DNA of 12,984 nucleotides from JBGOTP01 sp041476545 (lineage in GTDB: Bacteria > Acidobacteriota > Vicinamibacteria > Vicinamibacterales > CAVVIG01): assembly GCA_041476545.1 (NCBI GenBank), contig JBGOTP010000123.1, positions 1 to 12,984 of the forward strand, read 5' to 3'. The stretch's first letter is position 1, and every line of letters starts with the position of its first letter. Below the pieces are notes generated by a model. The model was given only the letters and a program-made list of their open reading frames with translations, searched no databases and was not told the DNA's origin. Position numbers and translations under genes: made by a program. Below are positions 1 to 6,192 of the stretch, piece after piece.

Positions 1-279
1 CTCGAGACATTTCGAGACACCTCGCTCATCGAAGTGCGTCTCGTTACCGGCAAGCGCAATCAGATCCGCCTGCAGGCGCGGCTTCGCGGTCACACGCTCG
101 TCGGCGAGCAGCGGTACACGTACGGGCCGGACGAACTGCGCGGCGTGGCATTTCCTCGCCAGGCCCTGCACGCGTACCAGCTCGGGTTCGAGCATCCCCG
201 CACCCGCGAGCCTGTCCGGTTCGAGGCGCCCCTTCCGCACGACATGCTGGACTTGCTGAATCGATTGCGCGGCGCATAA
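1..279 (+). CDS. RluA-family rRNA pseudouridine synthase, 3' end only
   Basis: This is the last 92 codons of a gene that enters from the left edge, in frame 1, ending at TAA 277-279. The fragment has the conserved C-terminal part of RluA/RluD-type pseudouridine synthases: a TGKRNQIRLQ segment (the family's TGRTHQIR motif), then HTLVGEQRY, then FPRQALHAYQLGFEHPRT and FEAPLP close to the end. Enzymes of this family isomerise specific uridines in rRNA or tRNA in the cytoplasm. The catalytic aspartate and any S4 domain lie upstream of the window, so activity and the RluA/C/D subgroup cannot be judged. The match to the family C-terminus is clear; substrate is unknown. Confidence 0.88.
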   Translation, partial: LETFRDTSLIEVRLVTGKRNQIRLQARLRGHTLVGEQRYTYGPDELRGVAFPRQALHAYQLGFEHPRTREPVRFEAPLPHDMLDLLNRLRGA

Positions 280-557
280 GCGCACCTATTCTGCTTGTCA
301 CCCCTGTACGGCTTCGTGTCCTTCGTGGCCTCGTGATAAGCAGACCCTGCCAAGACGAATTCGGTCGTCCTGCCATTGTGCGCACTCGACAAAATCCGCG
401 GTCCCGCGACAGTTCTGTAATGAGAAACGGCCCGACGGCCGCAGCAAAACCGGGTCGAAGCACCGCCGTGTCAATCAGTTATCGCGCTCCCGGCGGGGAC
501 GCGCAGTCGCGGCACACTTCGCGCATCTGGTCAGCTGATAACAGAATCGAGGATCTG
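280..557. other. Intergenic region with a short repeat-like tract
   Basis: This 278-base gap lies between the pseudouridine synthase stop and the next gene. A reading frame extends left from the next gene to a GTG at 333, but the 75 residues it adds look like translated noncoding DNA. Around 311-335 there is a CTTCGTGTCCTTCGTGGCC tract with an internal near-repeat (TTCGTG twice); similar tracts are, as I recall, scattered between genes in some soil bacteria, though only one copy occurs here. I found no convincing -35/-10 pair and no strong terminator hairpin. Confidence 0.4.
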
Positions 558-2780
558 ATGGAGCAGGCTGCAGTTTCCGCGTCGACGCCCCCGACCGTCG
601 CGTTTCGGGACGGGCTCGGCGAGCGCCGTCACGTCGTGGATCCCTCGGGGCACGAGGCGATCGACGTCCTGTGCCTGCGCGGCGAACTCTCCACTGTTCC
701 CTCATTTGAATTTGCGCTGCGCGAGCGCGTCAGCCACCTCGCGCACTTCCGGCACGCTTCCTTCGTACGCGTGCGGGGCGTCGAACGGATTGGTGCCCGC
801 GACGCGACACTCGCGATTGTCAGCGACGCAACCCCCGGCATTCGGCTCTCGGAGATGCTGGCTGGCGCCGAGGAACACCGCCTCCCTCTCGATATCAACA
901 CGGCGCTCAGCCTGTTGCGCCAGCTCGTGCCCGCGGTGGCCGCACTGCACGAGAATGCACGCGAGGCCGCGCATGGCGCGATCGGTCCCGAGCGCCTCAT
1001 CGTCACGCCGGATGCCCGTCTGCTCGTCGGGGAATACGTAGCAGGTGCGGCGCTCGAGCAACTGCGCTATTCGCGCGAACGGTACTGGACCGAGTTGCGG
1101 GTGCCGCTGCCGCAGACCGCGGGGTTGTCCCGTTTCGACCAGCGCGCCGATGTGACGCAGATTGGAGCCGTGGCGCTCGCGCTTCTGCTCGGCCGGCCGC
1201 TTCGAGACGATGAGTACCCGGCACGGGTGGCGGATCTCGTGGCGTCGACGTGGGCCTTGTCGTCGCGCGGCGGCTTCGAGCCGCTGCCGCCGGGGCTGCG
1301 TGGGTGGCTGGGGCGCGCGCTGCAGCTCGATGCCAGGAACTCCTTCGTGTCGGCGATCGACGCCCGCGTGGAACTGGACAAGATGCTCGGCGACAGCGGG
1401 TACATGGTGGCGCCCGCGAGCCTTGAGGAGTTCCTCACGCGGTACCGCGCCGCGGTAGGTCCTGCCGCGGGCGCGGCACCAGTGGCGCGAACGGCGGCGC
1501 CCGCGATCCCATCCGCCAGTGCATCCGCGCGCCCGGTGATCGAACCGTTGTCGGTCGTCGCGCCGACCTTCACCCCGCCTGCCGTCGCACCGTCAGTCGT
1601 CCTGCCCGCCTCACCCGCGCGGACCTCGGTCGAACCCCCCGCGGCGCCCTGGAACCCGCCCGCCGCCGTCGACGCGCGGACGCCGCGTGCGGCCGCCGAG
1701 ATCCAGCCGGAGGTCAGCCGTCGTTCCGCGGCTGCTGTGGTGAATCCCGGCAACGAGACATACACGAAGGTGGTTGCTGCAATGCCCGAACCGGCCAAAG
1801 TCGAACTCGTCGCGGCCTCCCGCGGAACCGCGCGGCGGTGGCCGATGCTCGGAGCCGTGGCTGCCGTCGTCATCATCGGCACCGGCGGGTTTGCCGCGCG
1901 CCGCTATTTCGCGGCGCCCGTCGCGGTGACCACGGGGACGCTCGCCGTGACGACGAACCCGGCAGGGGCCACGCTCGTCGTCGACGGCCAGTCGCGTGGG
2001 GCAACGCCGCTCACGCTCACGCTGACCGCCGGTTCGCATCAGATTGAACTGCGCGGCGCTGGAGCGCCGCGCAGCATGCCCGTGACGATCACGGCGGGAA
2101 CCGAATCCACGCAGTACATCGAGTTGCCGAGCGCGCAATCGACCGGCGGACAGCTGCACGTCCGGACCGAACCCGCCGGAGCCCAGGTCACCGTGGATGG
2201 TATTCCGCGCGGCGCCTCTCCGCTCACCGTGAGCGATCTCGCGCCCGGCGAGCACGCGGTCGTGCTCTCGCACGCCTCCGGATCGTCGAAGCAGACCGTG
2301 ACCGTCGAGCGCGGAGCGACGGCGTCGCTGCTCGTGTCTCTCGCGACGTCAGAGAGCATGCCGCAGCCAGGCTGGATCTCGGTCGCGGCACCCGTCGGCG
2401 TGCAGCTCTTCGAGAACAATCGCCTGCTCGGCACGAGCGCGACGGAACAAATCATGGTGCCGGCCGGGCGCCACGAGATCGAGATCGTGAACGAGGCGCT
2501 CGGGTATCGGGTGACACGCACCGTGCAGGTGCCGGCCGGCAAGGTGGCGTCCATCAATCTCGAGCTCCCCAAAGGCACGCTGGCGCTCAATGCCGTGCCG
2601 TGGGCTGAAGTCTGGATCGACGGAGAAAAAGCCGGCGACACGCCTATCGGAAACCTGGCCCTGACGATTGGTCCCCACGACGTGGTCTTTCGGCATCCCG
2701 AACTGGGCGAGCAGCATCAGACGGCCATGGTGACGCTCAAGAACGCCCTGCGACTCAGCGTGGATTTGAGGAAAAAATGA
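558..2780 (+). CDS. Membrane protein with degenerate protein-kinase-like domain and four PEGA domains
   Basis: The 740-residue product is read from ATG 558, preceded by GAGG at 549-552 with 5-base spacing; the longer frame back to GTG 333 adds protein-unlike sequence. Residues about 30-330 resemble a serine/threonine kinase fold but key motifs are degraded: the catalytic loop reads HGAIGPERLIV from H139 instead of HRDLKPxN, and GEY (158-160) stands where DFG is expected, so it is probably a pseudokinase. A Pro/Ala-rich linker follows, then one transmembrane helix (about 428-447). Four PEGA-type beta repeats begin near 459, 529, 604 and 673, with motifs such as NPAGATLVVDG and EPAGAQVTVDG. The expected topology is a cytoplasmic kinase-like part and extracytoplasmic PEGA domains, suggesting envelope sensing or scaffolding. 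It overlaps the next gene by ATGA, so the pair is probably co-translated. The ligand is unknown. Confidence 0.82.
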   Translation: MEQAAVSASTPPTVAFRDGLGERRHVVDPSGHEAIDVLCLRGELSTVPSFEFALRERVSHLAHFRHASFVRVRGVERIGARDATLAIVSDATPGIRLSEMLAGAEEHRLPLDINTALSLLRQLVPAVAALHENAREAAHGAIGPERLIVTPDARLLVGEYVAGAALEQLRYSRERYWTELRVPLPQTAGLSRFDQRADVTQIGAVALALLLGRPLRDDEYPARVADLVASTWALSSRGGFEPLPPGLRGWLGRALQLDARNSFVSAIDARVELDKMLGDSGYMVAPASLEEFLTRYRAAVGPAAGAAPVARTAAPAIPSASASARPVIEPLSVVAPTFTPPAVAPSVVLPASPARTSVEPPAAPWNPPAAVDARTPRAAAEIQPEVSRRSAAAVVNPGNETYTKVVAAMPEPAKVELVAASRGTARRWPMLGAVAAVVIIGTGGFAARRYFAAPVAVTTGTLAVTTNPAGATLVVDGQSRGATPLTLTLTAGSHQIELRGAGAPRSMPVTITAGTESTQYIELPSAQSTGGQLHVRTEPAGAQVTVDGIPRGASPLTVSDLAPGEHAVVLSHASGSSKQTVTVERGATASLLVSLATSESMPQPGWISVAAPVGVQLFENNRLLGTSATEQIMVPAGRHEIEIVNEALGYRVTRTVQVPAGKVASINLELPKGTLALNAVPWAEVWIDGEKAGDTPIGNLALTIGPHDVVFRHPELGEQHQTAMVTLKNALRLSVDLRKK

Positions 2781-3688
2781 TCCGCCAGATGAAACTCGTC
2801 GTGCCGGTCGTCGTCATCCTGATGACGACGTCGCTCGTGGCCCAGGAATCGCTGTCGCTCGCGCGCGATCTCTACGCGGCCGCCGAGTATGAAGCCGCGC
2901 TGTCCATGTTGAATCGCCTGCAATCGACCGCGCACGCCCAGGCGGACAACCGTGGGATTGAGCAGTATCGCGCGTTCTGTCTGCTGGCGCTCGGGCGCAC
3001 GTCGGATGCGGAACGGGCCATCGAGGCGGTGGTGAAGGCCGAGCCCTCCTACACGCCGTCCGACACCGACGTCTCGCCGCGTCTGCGCACGGCGTTCAGC
3101 GATGTCCGCAAGCGCATGCTGCCTGGCATCATTCAGGATCAGTACAGCCAGGCCAAAGCGGCCTTCGACCAGAAGGCCTACGACGTGGCCGCGAGTTCGT
3201 TCAAGGACATGCTCGACACGCTCGCGGACCCCGCGGTCGGTGCCGCCGCCGCGCAGCCGCCCTTGTCCGACCTGCGGATGCTGGCGAAAGGGTTCTATGA
3301 GTTGAGCGCGGCCGCCGTGCCGCCTCCGCCTCGTCTGGTCCCGATGGCGGCACCGCCCATCGTGGCGCTCACGCCCGGGAATCTGCCGACGCCCCCCGGG
3401 ATGCGCATCTATGGGCCGCAGGACGCCGACGTGCAGCCGCCGACGGCTCTCCATCAGAATCTGCCCGAATACGACAAGCGCCTGGGGCCGCCCACGGGAC
3501 AGGCCGTGCTGGAAGTCGTGATCGACGAGAGCGGGAATGTCCAACTGGCGAAGCTTCGCGGTTCGGTCCATCCGAAGTACGACAGCCTGGCGCTCGACGC
3601 GGCCCACACCTGGCGATACAAACCGGCCACGCGTTTCGGCATGCCGGTGAAGTACACCAAGATCGTCGTGATCGCGGTGAAGCTCTAG
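2777..3688 (+). CDS. Secreted protein with TPR-like region and TonB-C-like C-terminal domain
   Basis: The 303-residue protein starts at ATG 2777, which overlaps the preceding stop and has GAGG at 2768-2771. Residues 1-23 form a Sec signal peptide (hydrophobic VVPVVVILMTT, then SLVAQ). Residues about 25-175 are alpha-helical and Ala/Leu-rich with tetratricopeptide-like spacing (LYAAAEYEAALSML, then QAKAAFDQKAYDVAASSF). A proline-rich linker leads to residues 241-303, which match the TonB C-terminal fold: GQAVLEVVIDESGNV, then SVHPKYDSLALDAAHTWRYKPA and GMPVKY. It lacks the energy-coupling TonB N-terminus, so it is more likely one of the many periplasmic proteins that carry this domain than true TonB. 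Coupling to the PEGA/pseudokinase gene suggests a shared envelope role. Its stop overlaps the stop of the opposing ankyrin gene. Confidence 0.78.
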   Translation: MIRQMKLVVPVVVILMTTSLVAQESLSLARDLYAAAEYEAALSMLNRLQSTAHAQADNRGIEQYRAFCLLALGRTSDAERAIEAVVKAEPSYTPSDTDVSPRLRTAFSDVRKRMLPGIIQDQYSQAKAAFDQKAYDVAASSFKDMLDTLADPAVGAAAAQPPLSDLRMLAKGFYELSAAAVPPPPRLVPMAAPPIVALTPGNLPTPPGMRIYGPQDADVQPPTALHQNLPEYDKRLGPPTGQAVLEVVIDESGNVQLAKLRGSVHPKYDSLALDAAHTWRYKPATRFGMPVKYTKIVVIAVKL

Positions 3689-4917
3689 CGCTGCGCGCGG
3701 ATCTTCCGGAACAGGTCGACGATCTCCATGTGGCCGGCCACGCCGGCGCGCAACCAGGCGGTCTCGCCGTCGGCATTCGTCGCGTCGAGATCCGCGCCGG
3801 CTTCCAATAACACCTGCACGGCCGCCATCAGTCCGTCGCCGGCCGCCGCCATGAGCGGCGTCGATCCGTCGGCGCTCTTCGCGTTCACGTCGGCCCCATT
3901 GGCGACCAGAAACCGGATCGTGTCGAGGCAGTTCGATCCAGTGGCCTGCAGCACGGCGGTGACCCCGTTGCGCGCCGCGCGCACGCTCACGCCGTGCGCC
4001 ATCAGCGCCTTGATCATGGGGGTGCCGCAGCTTCCGGCGGCGAAGATGAGGCCCGCCTCTCCGCCCGTGTGAAGGCCCGCCTTTTCGAGCACCTCCACGA
4101 CGGGGGTCTGCAGGCTCAGCGCGGCAAAGGTGAGGGCGGTGGATCCGCCGCCGTCCTCGGCGTTGAGATCGGCCTTGCCGGCGATCAGGACCTTGACCAG
4201 TGCCGCATTGCCCGCGCGCGCCGCGGCCATCAACGGCGTCCGCCCGTTCGCATCCTTCGCGTTGACGTCGGCGCCGCGCGCGACCAGGAGTCGCGCGGCC
4301 TCGAGATAGCCGCCGTACGCGGCCACCGTGAGAGCCGTGGCCCCCGCCTGGCTCCGGACATTGACCTGGGCGCCATGACCGGCGAGCCAGCGAATGGCGT
4401 CGACGCGATTGGCCGATGCGGCGGCGATGAGCGCCGTCACGCCATCGGCGTCGACCGCCTCGAGATTGGCGCCGCGCGCCGCGAGCGCTTCAATGACCGG
4501 CGTATGACCCTCGGAGGCCGCGACGATCAACGGCGTCGCGCCCGAACTGTCCGCCTTCGATGGGTCAGCGCCTGCCGCGAGGAGCGCGTGAACGACCGCG
4601 ACATGCCCGTGCATTGCCGCGAAGGAGAGCGCCGTCGTACCGGAACTGGATTGCGCGTTGACGTGCGCGCCCGCCCCGAGCGCCTTGCGCACGTCAGCGG
4701 AGCGGCCGGCCATGGCGGCCTGCATCAGCTGCGCATCGGCCTCGGTCTCGGTGGCTGGCTCGTCGTTGACGCCGGGCGCCGGTGGCGCCGTCCGGTCCTG
4801 CGTGTAGGCGGTGTGGGTGTCCGGTGCACGCCACGGCGCCGGCCCGTACGTTGTTCCCAGCGCTCCCGGCGCGCCGAGCACCATCAGAATGAACGTACCG
4901 ACGACCGCGATCGACAT
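3685..4917 (-). CDS. Exported ankyrin-repeat protein
   Basis: The 410-residue protein begins at ATG 4917 on the minus strand. Residues 1-21 are a signal peptide (IAVVGTFILMVLGAPGALG), followed by a Pro/Thr-rich spacer to about 58. From about 60 to the end there are roughly eleven ankyrin repeats of 31-33 residues, with TPLMAAA, TALSFAA and LLAAGAD-type signatures; repeats 7 and 8 are shortened and degenerate. Ankyrin repeats bind protein partners; the signal peptide places this one in the periplasm or outside. No enzymatic domain is present. No Shine-Dalgarno precedes the start, and TATACT lies 10 bases upstream. The gene converges on the TonB-C gene with overlapping stops and diverges from the respiratory operon. 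The binding partner is unknown. Confidence 0.85.
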   Translation of the reverse strand: MSIAVVGTFILMVLGAPGALGTTYGPAPWRAPDTHTAYTQDRTAPPAPGVNDEPATETEADAQLMQAAMAGRSADVRKALGAGAHVNAQSSSGTTALSFAAMHGHVAVVHALLAAGADPSKADSSGATPLIVAASEGHTPVIEALAARGANLEAVDADGVTALIAAASANRVDAIRWLAGHGAQVNVRSQAGATALTVAAYGGYLEAARLLVARGADVNAKDANGRTPLMAAARAGNAALVKVLIAGKADLNAEDGGGSTALTFAALSLQTPVVEVLEKAGLHTGGEAGLIFAAGSCGTPMIKALMAHGVSVRAARNGVTAVLQATGSNCLDTIRFLVANGADVNAKSADGSTPLMAAAGDGLMAAVQVLLEAGADLDATNADGETAWLRAGVAGHMEIVDLFRKIRAQR

Positions 4918-4927
4918 CGCGATTTGG

Positions 4928-4933
4928 AGTATA
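4928..4933 (-). promoter_or_regulatory. Possible -10 element for the ankyrin gene
   Basis: On the minus strand TATACT ends 10 bases before the ATG of the ankyrin gene. A consensus-like -10 this close would put transcription start within a few bases of the start codon, implying a leaderless or nearly leaderless mRNA. This fits the absence of a Shine-Dalgarno. No good -35 hexamer is visible at 16-18 bases, so the call is tentative. Confidence 0.3.
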
Positions 4934-4945
4934 CGCGAATGACGG

Positions 4946-4975
4946 TTGCAGTCGGTGCGTGGGCTATGTCAGAAT
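4946..4975 (+). promoter_or_regulatory. Weak sigma70-like promoter candidate for the respiratory operon
   Basis: TTGCAG (4946-4951) and CAGAAT (4970-4975) are separated by 18 bases and sit about 47 bases upstream of the cytochrome start. The region between the divergent ankyrin and cytochrome genes is only about 104 bases and must hold both promoters. Matches to consensus are partial and common by chance. Confidence 0.22.
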
Positions 4976-5021
4976 CGCGCCGGACGAAGGGACCGAAAAC
5001 AAGAGGGAGATTCGAAACCTT

Positions 5022-5459
5022 ATGCGCCGCGCGTCTACCGCACTCATCACCGCCTTTGCGTTGACCCTCATGGGGATCGTCGCGATCGCTGGCGCGACCG
5101 CCAGCGCGCAGAATCCGGGAGGCAGTCCCGAGGCCAGGACAGTCGTGAACCCGGTGAAGCCGACGCCCGAATCGATTGCGGCGGGCAAGGCCTCGTTCCT
5201 CAGGACCTGCAAATTCTGTCACGGAGAAGACTCCAAGGGCAGCGCATCAACCGCGCCAAAGACGATGACTCCGCCGTCGGATTTGACCGATGCGAAGTGG
5301 GACCGAGGCTCGACCGACGGTGAGATCTTCGCCGTGATTCGGAGTGGCGCCGGCCCCAAGTTCGAGATGAAGGGTCAGAAGGACACGGTCCTGAAAGACA
5401 CCGACGTCTGGAACATCGTCAACTATCTGCGCAGCATCGGTCCTCAGGCGAAAAAATAG
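5022..5459 (+). CDS. Periplasmic monoheme cytochrome c, first gene of the ACIII-like operon
   Basis: This encodes a class I c-type cytochrome of 145 residues. I chose ATG 5022 because it gives a clean signal peptide (MRRASTALITAF...ATASAQ, cleavage near 29-30) and has GAGGGAGA at 5003-5010; a GTG at 4959 would add 21 residues ahead of the signal. Heme attachment is CKFCH (C63, C66, H67), and M116 in GPKFEMKG is the probable sixth ligand. The C-terminal DVWNIVNYLRSI helix is typical of the family. It ends 6 bases before the pentaheme cytochrome gene. In canonical ACIII operons a monoheme cytochrome (ActE) lies after actD; this one heads the operon and may be its functional equivalent or a soluble electron acceptor. 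Confidence 0.88.
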   Translation: MRRASTALITAFALTLMGIVAIAGATASAQNPGGSPEARTVVNPVKPTPESIAAGKASFLRTCKFCHGEDSKGSASTAPKTMTPPSDLTDAKWDRGSTDGEIFAVIRSGAGPKFEMKGQKDTVLKDTDVWNIVNYLRSIGPQAKK

Positions 5460-5465
5460 ACGAGC

Positions 5466-6113
5466 GTGAGTCCCACTAGACGCAACCGCTTCGTGCGTTT
5501 CTGGACGGCGCTGGTGTGCGCCACCATCGTGGTCACGGGTGGGGCGTGCGGGGCGCTCGCGCCGCCCACGCCGGGAACGGCTCCTCTTCAGGTGCTTCCG
5601 GGTCAGGCGTCCGGGATCTTCACGCCGGCGCATAGCACGTTTGGCAGTGCCGTGAACGAGTTCTTCTCGGTGCGGGCGAAGCCGGTGCAACCGATTGAGT
5701 TTCCGCATTATCGACACGTCGAACTCGGGAAGAACGGCCCGGAGCTGAAATGCACCGAGGCCTGTCACGAAGGCACCCTCAAAGGGCCGGTCGCCGGACT
5801 CCCGAGCGTGAACACGTGCATGGGATGTCATGCATCGGTCGCCACCGACAAGCCGCGCATCCAGCAGATCACGGCGATGTCGGACAAGGGGATCGACCTC
5901 GCCTGGCAGCGGGTGTTCGGCTACGCGCCGCAGTCCCACGTGAAGTTCAACCACGCGCCGCACATTCGGGCGAACGTCGAGTGTGCGACCTGTCACGGCG
6001 ACATCGCGCATCAGACGGTGGCCGAACGCAACGTCGACCTGCACATGGGCGTGTGCGTCACGTGCCACCGCGAGAAGAAGGCGCCCAACGAGTGTGTGAC
6101 GTGTCACTTCTGA
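5466..6113 (+). CDS. actA: Pentaheme cytochrome c subunit of ACIII-like complex (ActA-type)
   Basis: The 215-residue protein starts at GTG 5466, 6 bases after the previous stop, with only a weak ribosome-binding site. Residues 9-27 are a hydrophobic export or anchor segment, with C28 just after it; the lipobox is poor. Five heme sites are visible: CTEACH at 96-101 (a CX3CH variant), CMGCH at 118-122, CATCH at 173-177, CVTCH at 197-201 and CVTCH at 210-214. The last is followed by a single Phe before the stop. Extra histidines (FPHYRH about 80, FNHAPH about 160) could be distal ligands. ActA of alternative complex III is a pentaheme cytochrome of about this size that carries electrons from the Fe-S subunit to cytochrome c or an oxidase. 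Heme count and neighbours support ActA. Confidence 0.83.
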   Translation: MSPTRRNRFVRFWTALVCATIVVTGGACGALAPPTPGTAPLQVLPGQASGIFTPAHSTFGSAVNEFFSVRAKPVQPIEFPHYRHVELGKNGPELKCTEACHEGTLKGPVAGLPSVNTCMGCHASVATDKPRIQQITAMSDKGIDLAWQRVFGYAPQSHVKFNHAPHIRANVECATCHGDIAHQTVAERNVDLHMGVCVTCHREKKAPNECVTCHF

Positions 6114-6117
6114 TCCT

Positions 6118-6137
6118 GGTCCGCCTGAAGGCGGACC
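6118..6137. repeat. REP-like perfect palindrome between actA and the molybdopterin-family gene
   Basis: GGTCCGCC (6118-6125) and GGCGGACC (6130-6137) are perfect 8-bp inverted arms around a TGAA loop, starting 5 bases after the actA stop. There is no T-tract, so it is unlikely to be an intrinsic terminator. It looks like a REP-type intergenic element or an mRNA-stabilising hairpin inside the operon. No second copy occurs in this window. Confidence 0.5.
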
Positions 6138-6192
6138 CCACGGGTGCCGCGGATCGGCATCGGCTGGATTCTCCCCGCGGAGGGGGCCGCTG

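Noticed and set aside
333..557. N-terminal extension of the PEGA protein from GTG 333
   Set aside because: The added residues do not look like a protein domain or signal, and ATG 558 has a good ribosome-binding site.
2717..3607. Minus-strand frame of 296 codons opposite the TonB-C-like gene
   Set aside because: Arg/Gly/His-rich shadow frame with no recognisable domain; the plus-strand protein has a signal peptide and a known C-terminal fold.
4959..5021. N-terminal extension of the monoheme cytochrome from GTG 4959
   Set aside because: It would place 21 polar residues ahead of a clean signal peptide that starts at ATG 5022.
3994..5064. Plus-strand frame of 356 codons opposite the ankyrin gene
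   Set aside because: It mirrors the ankyrin repeats in antisense, is Arg-rich and crosses the promoter region.
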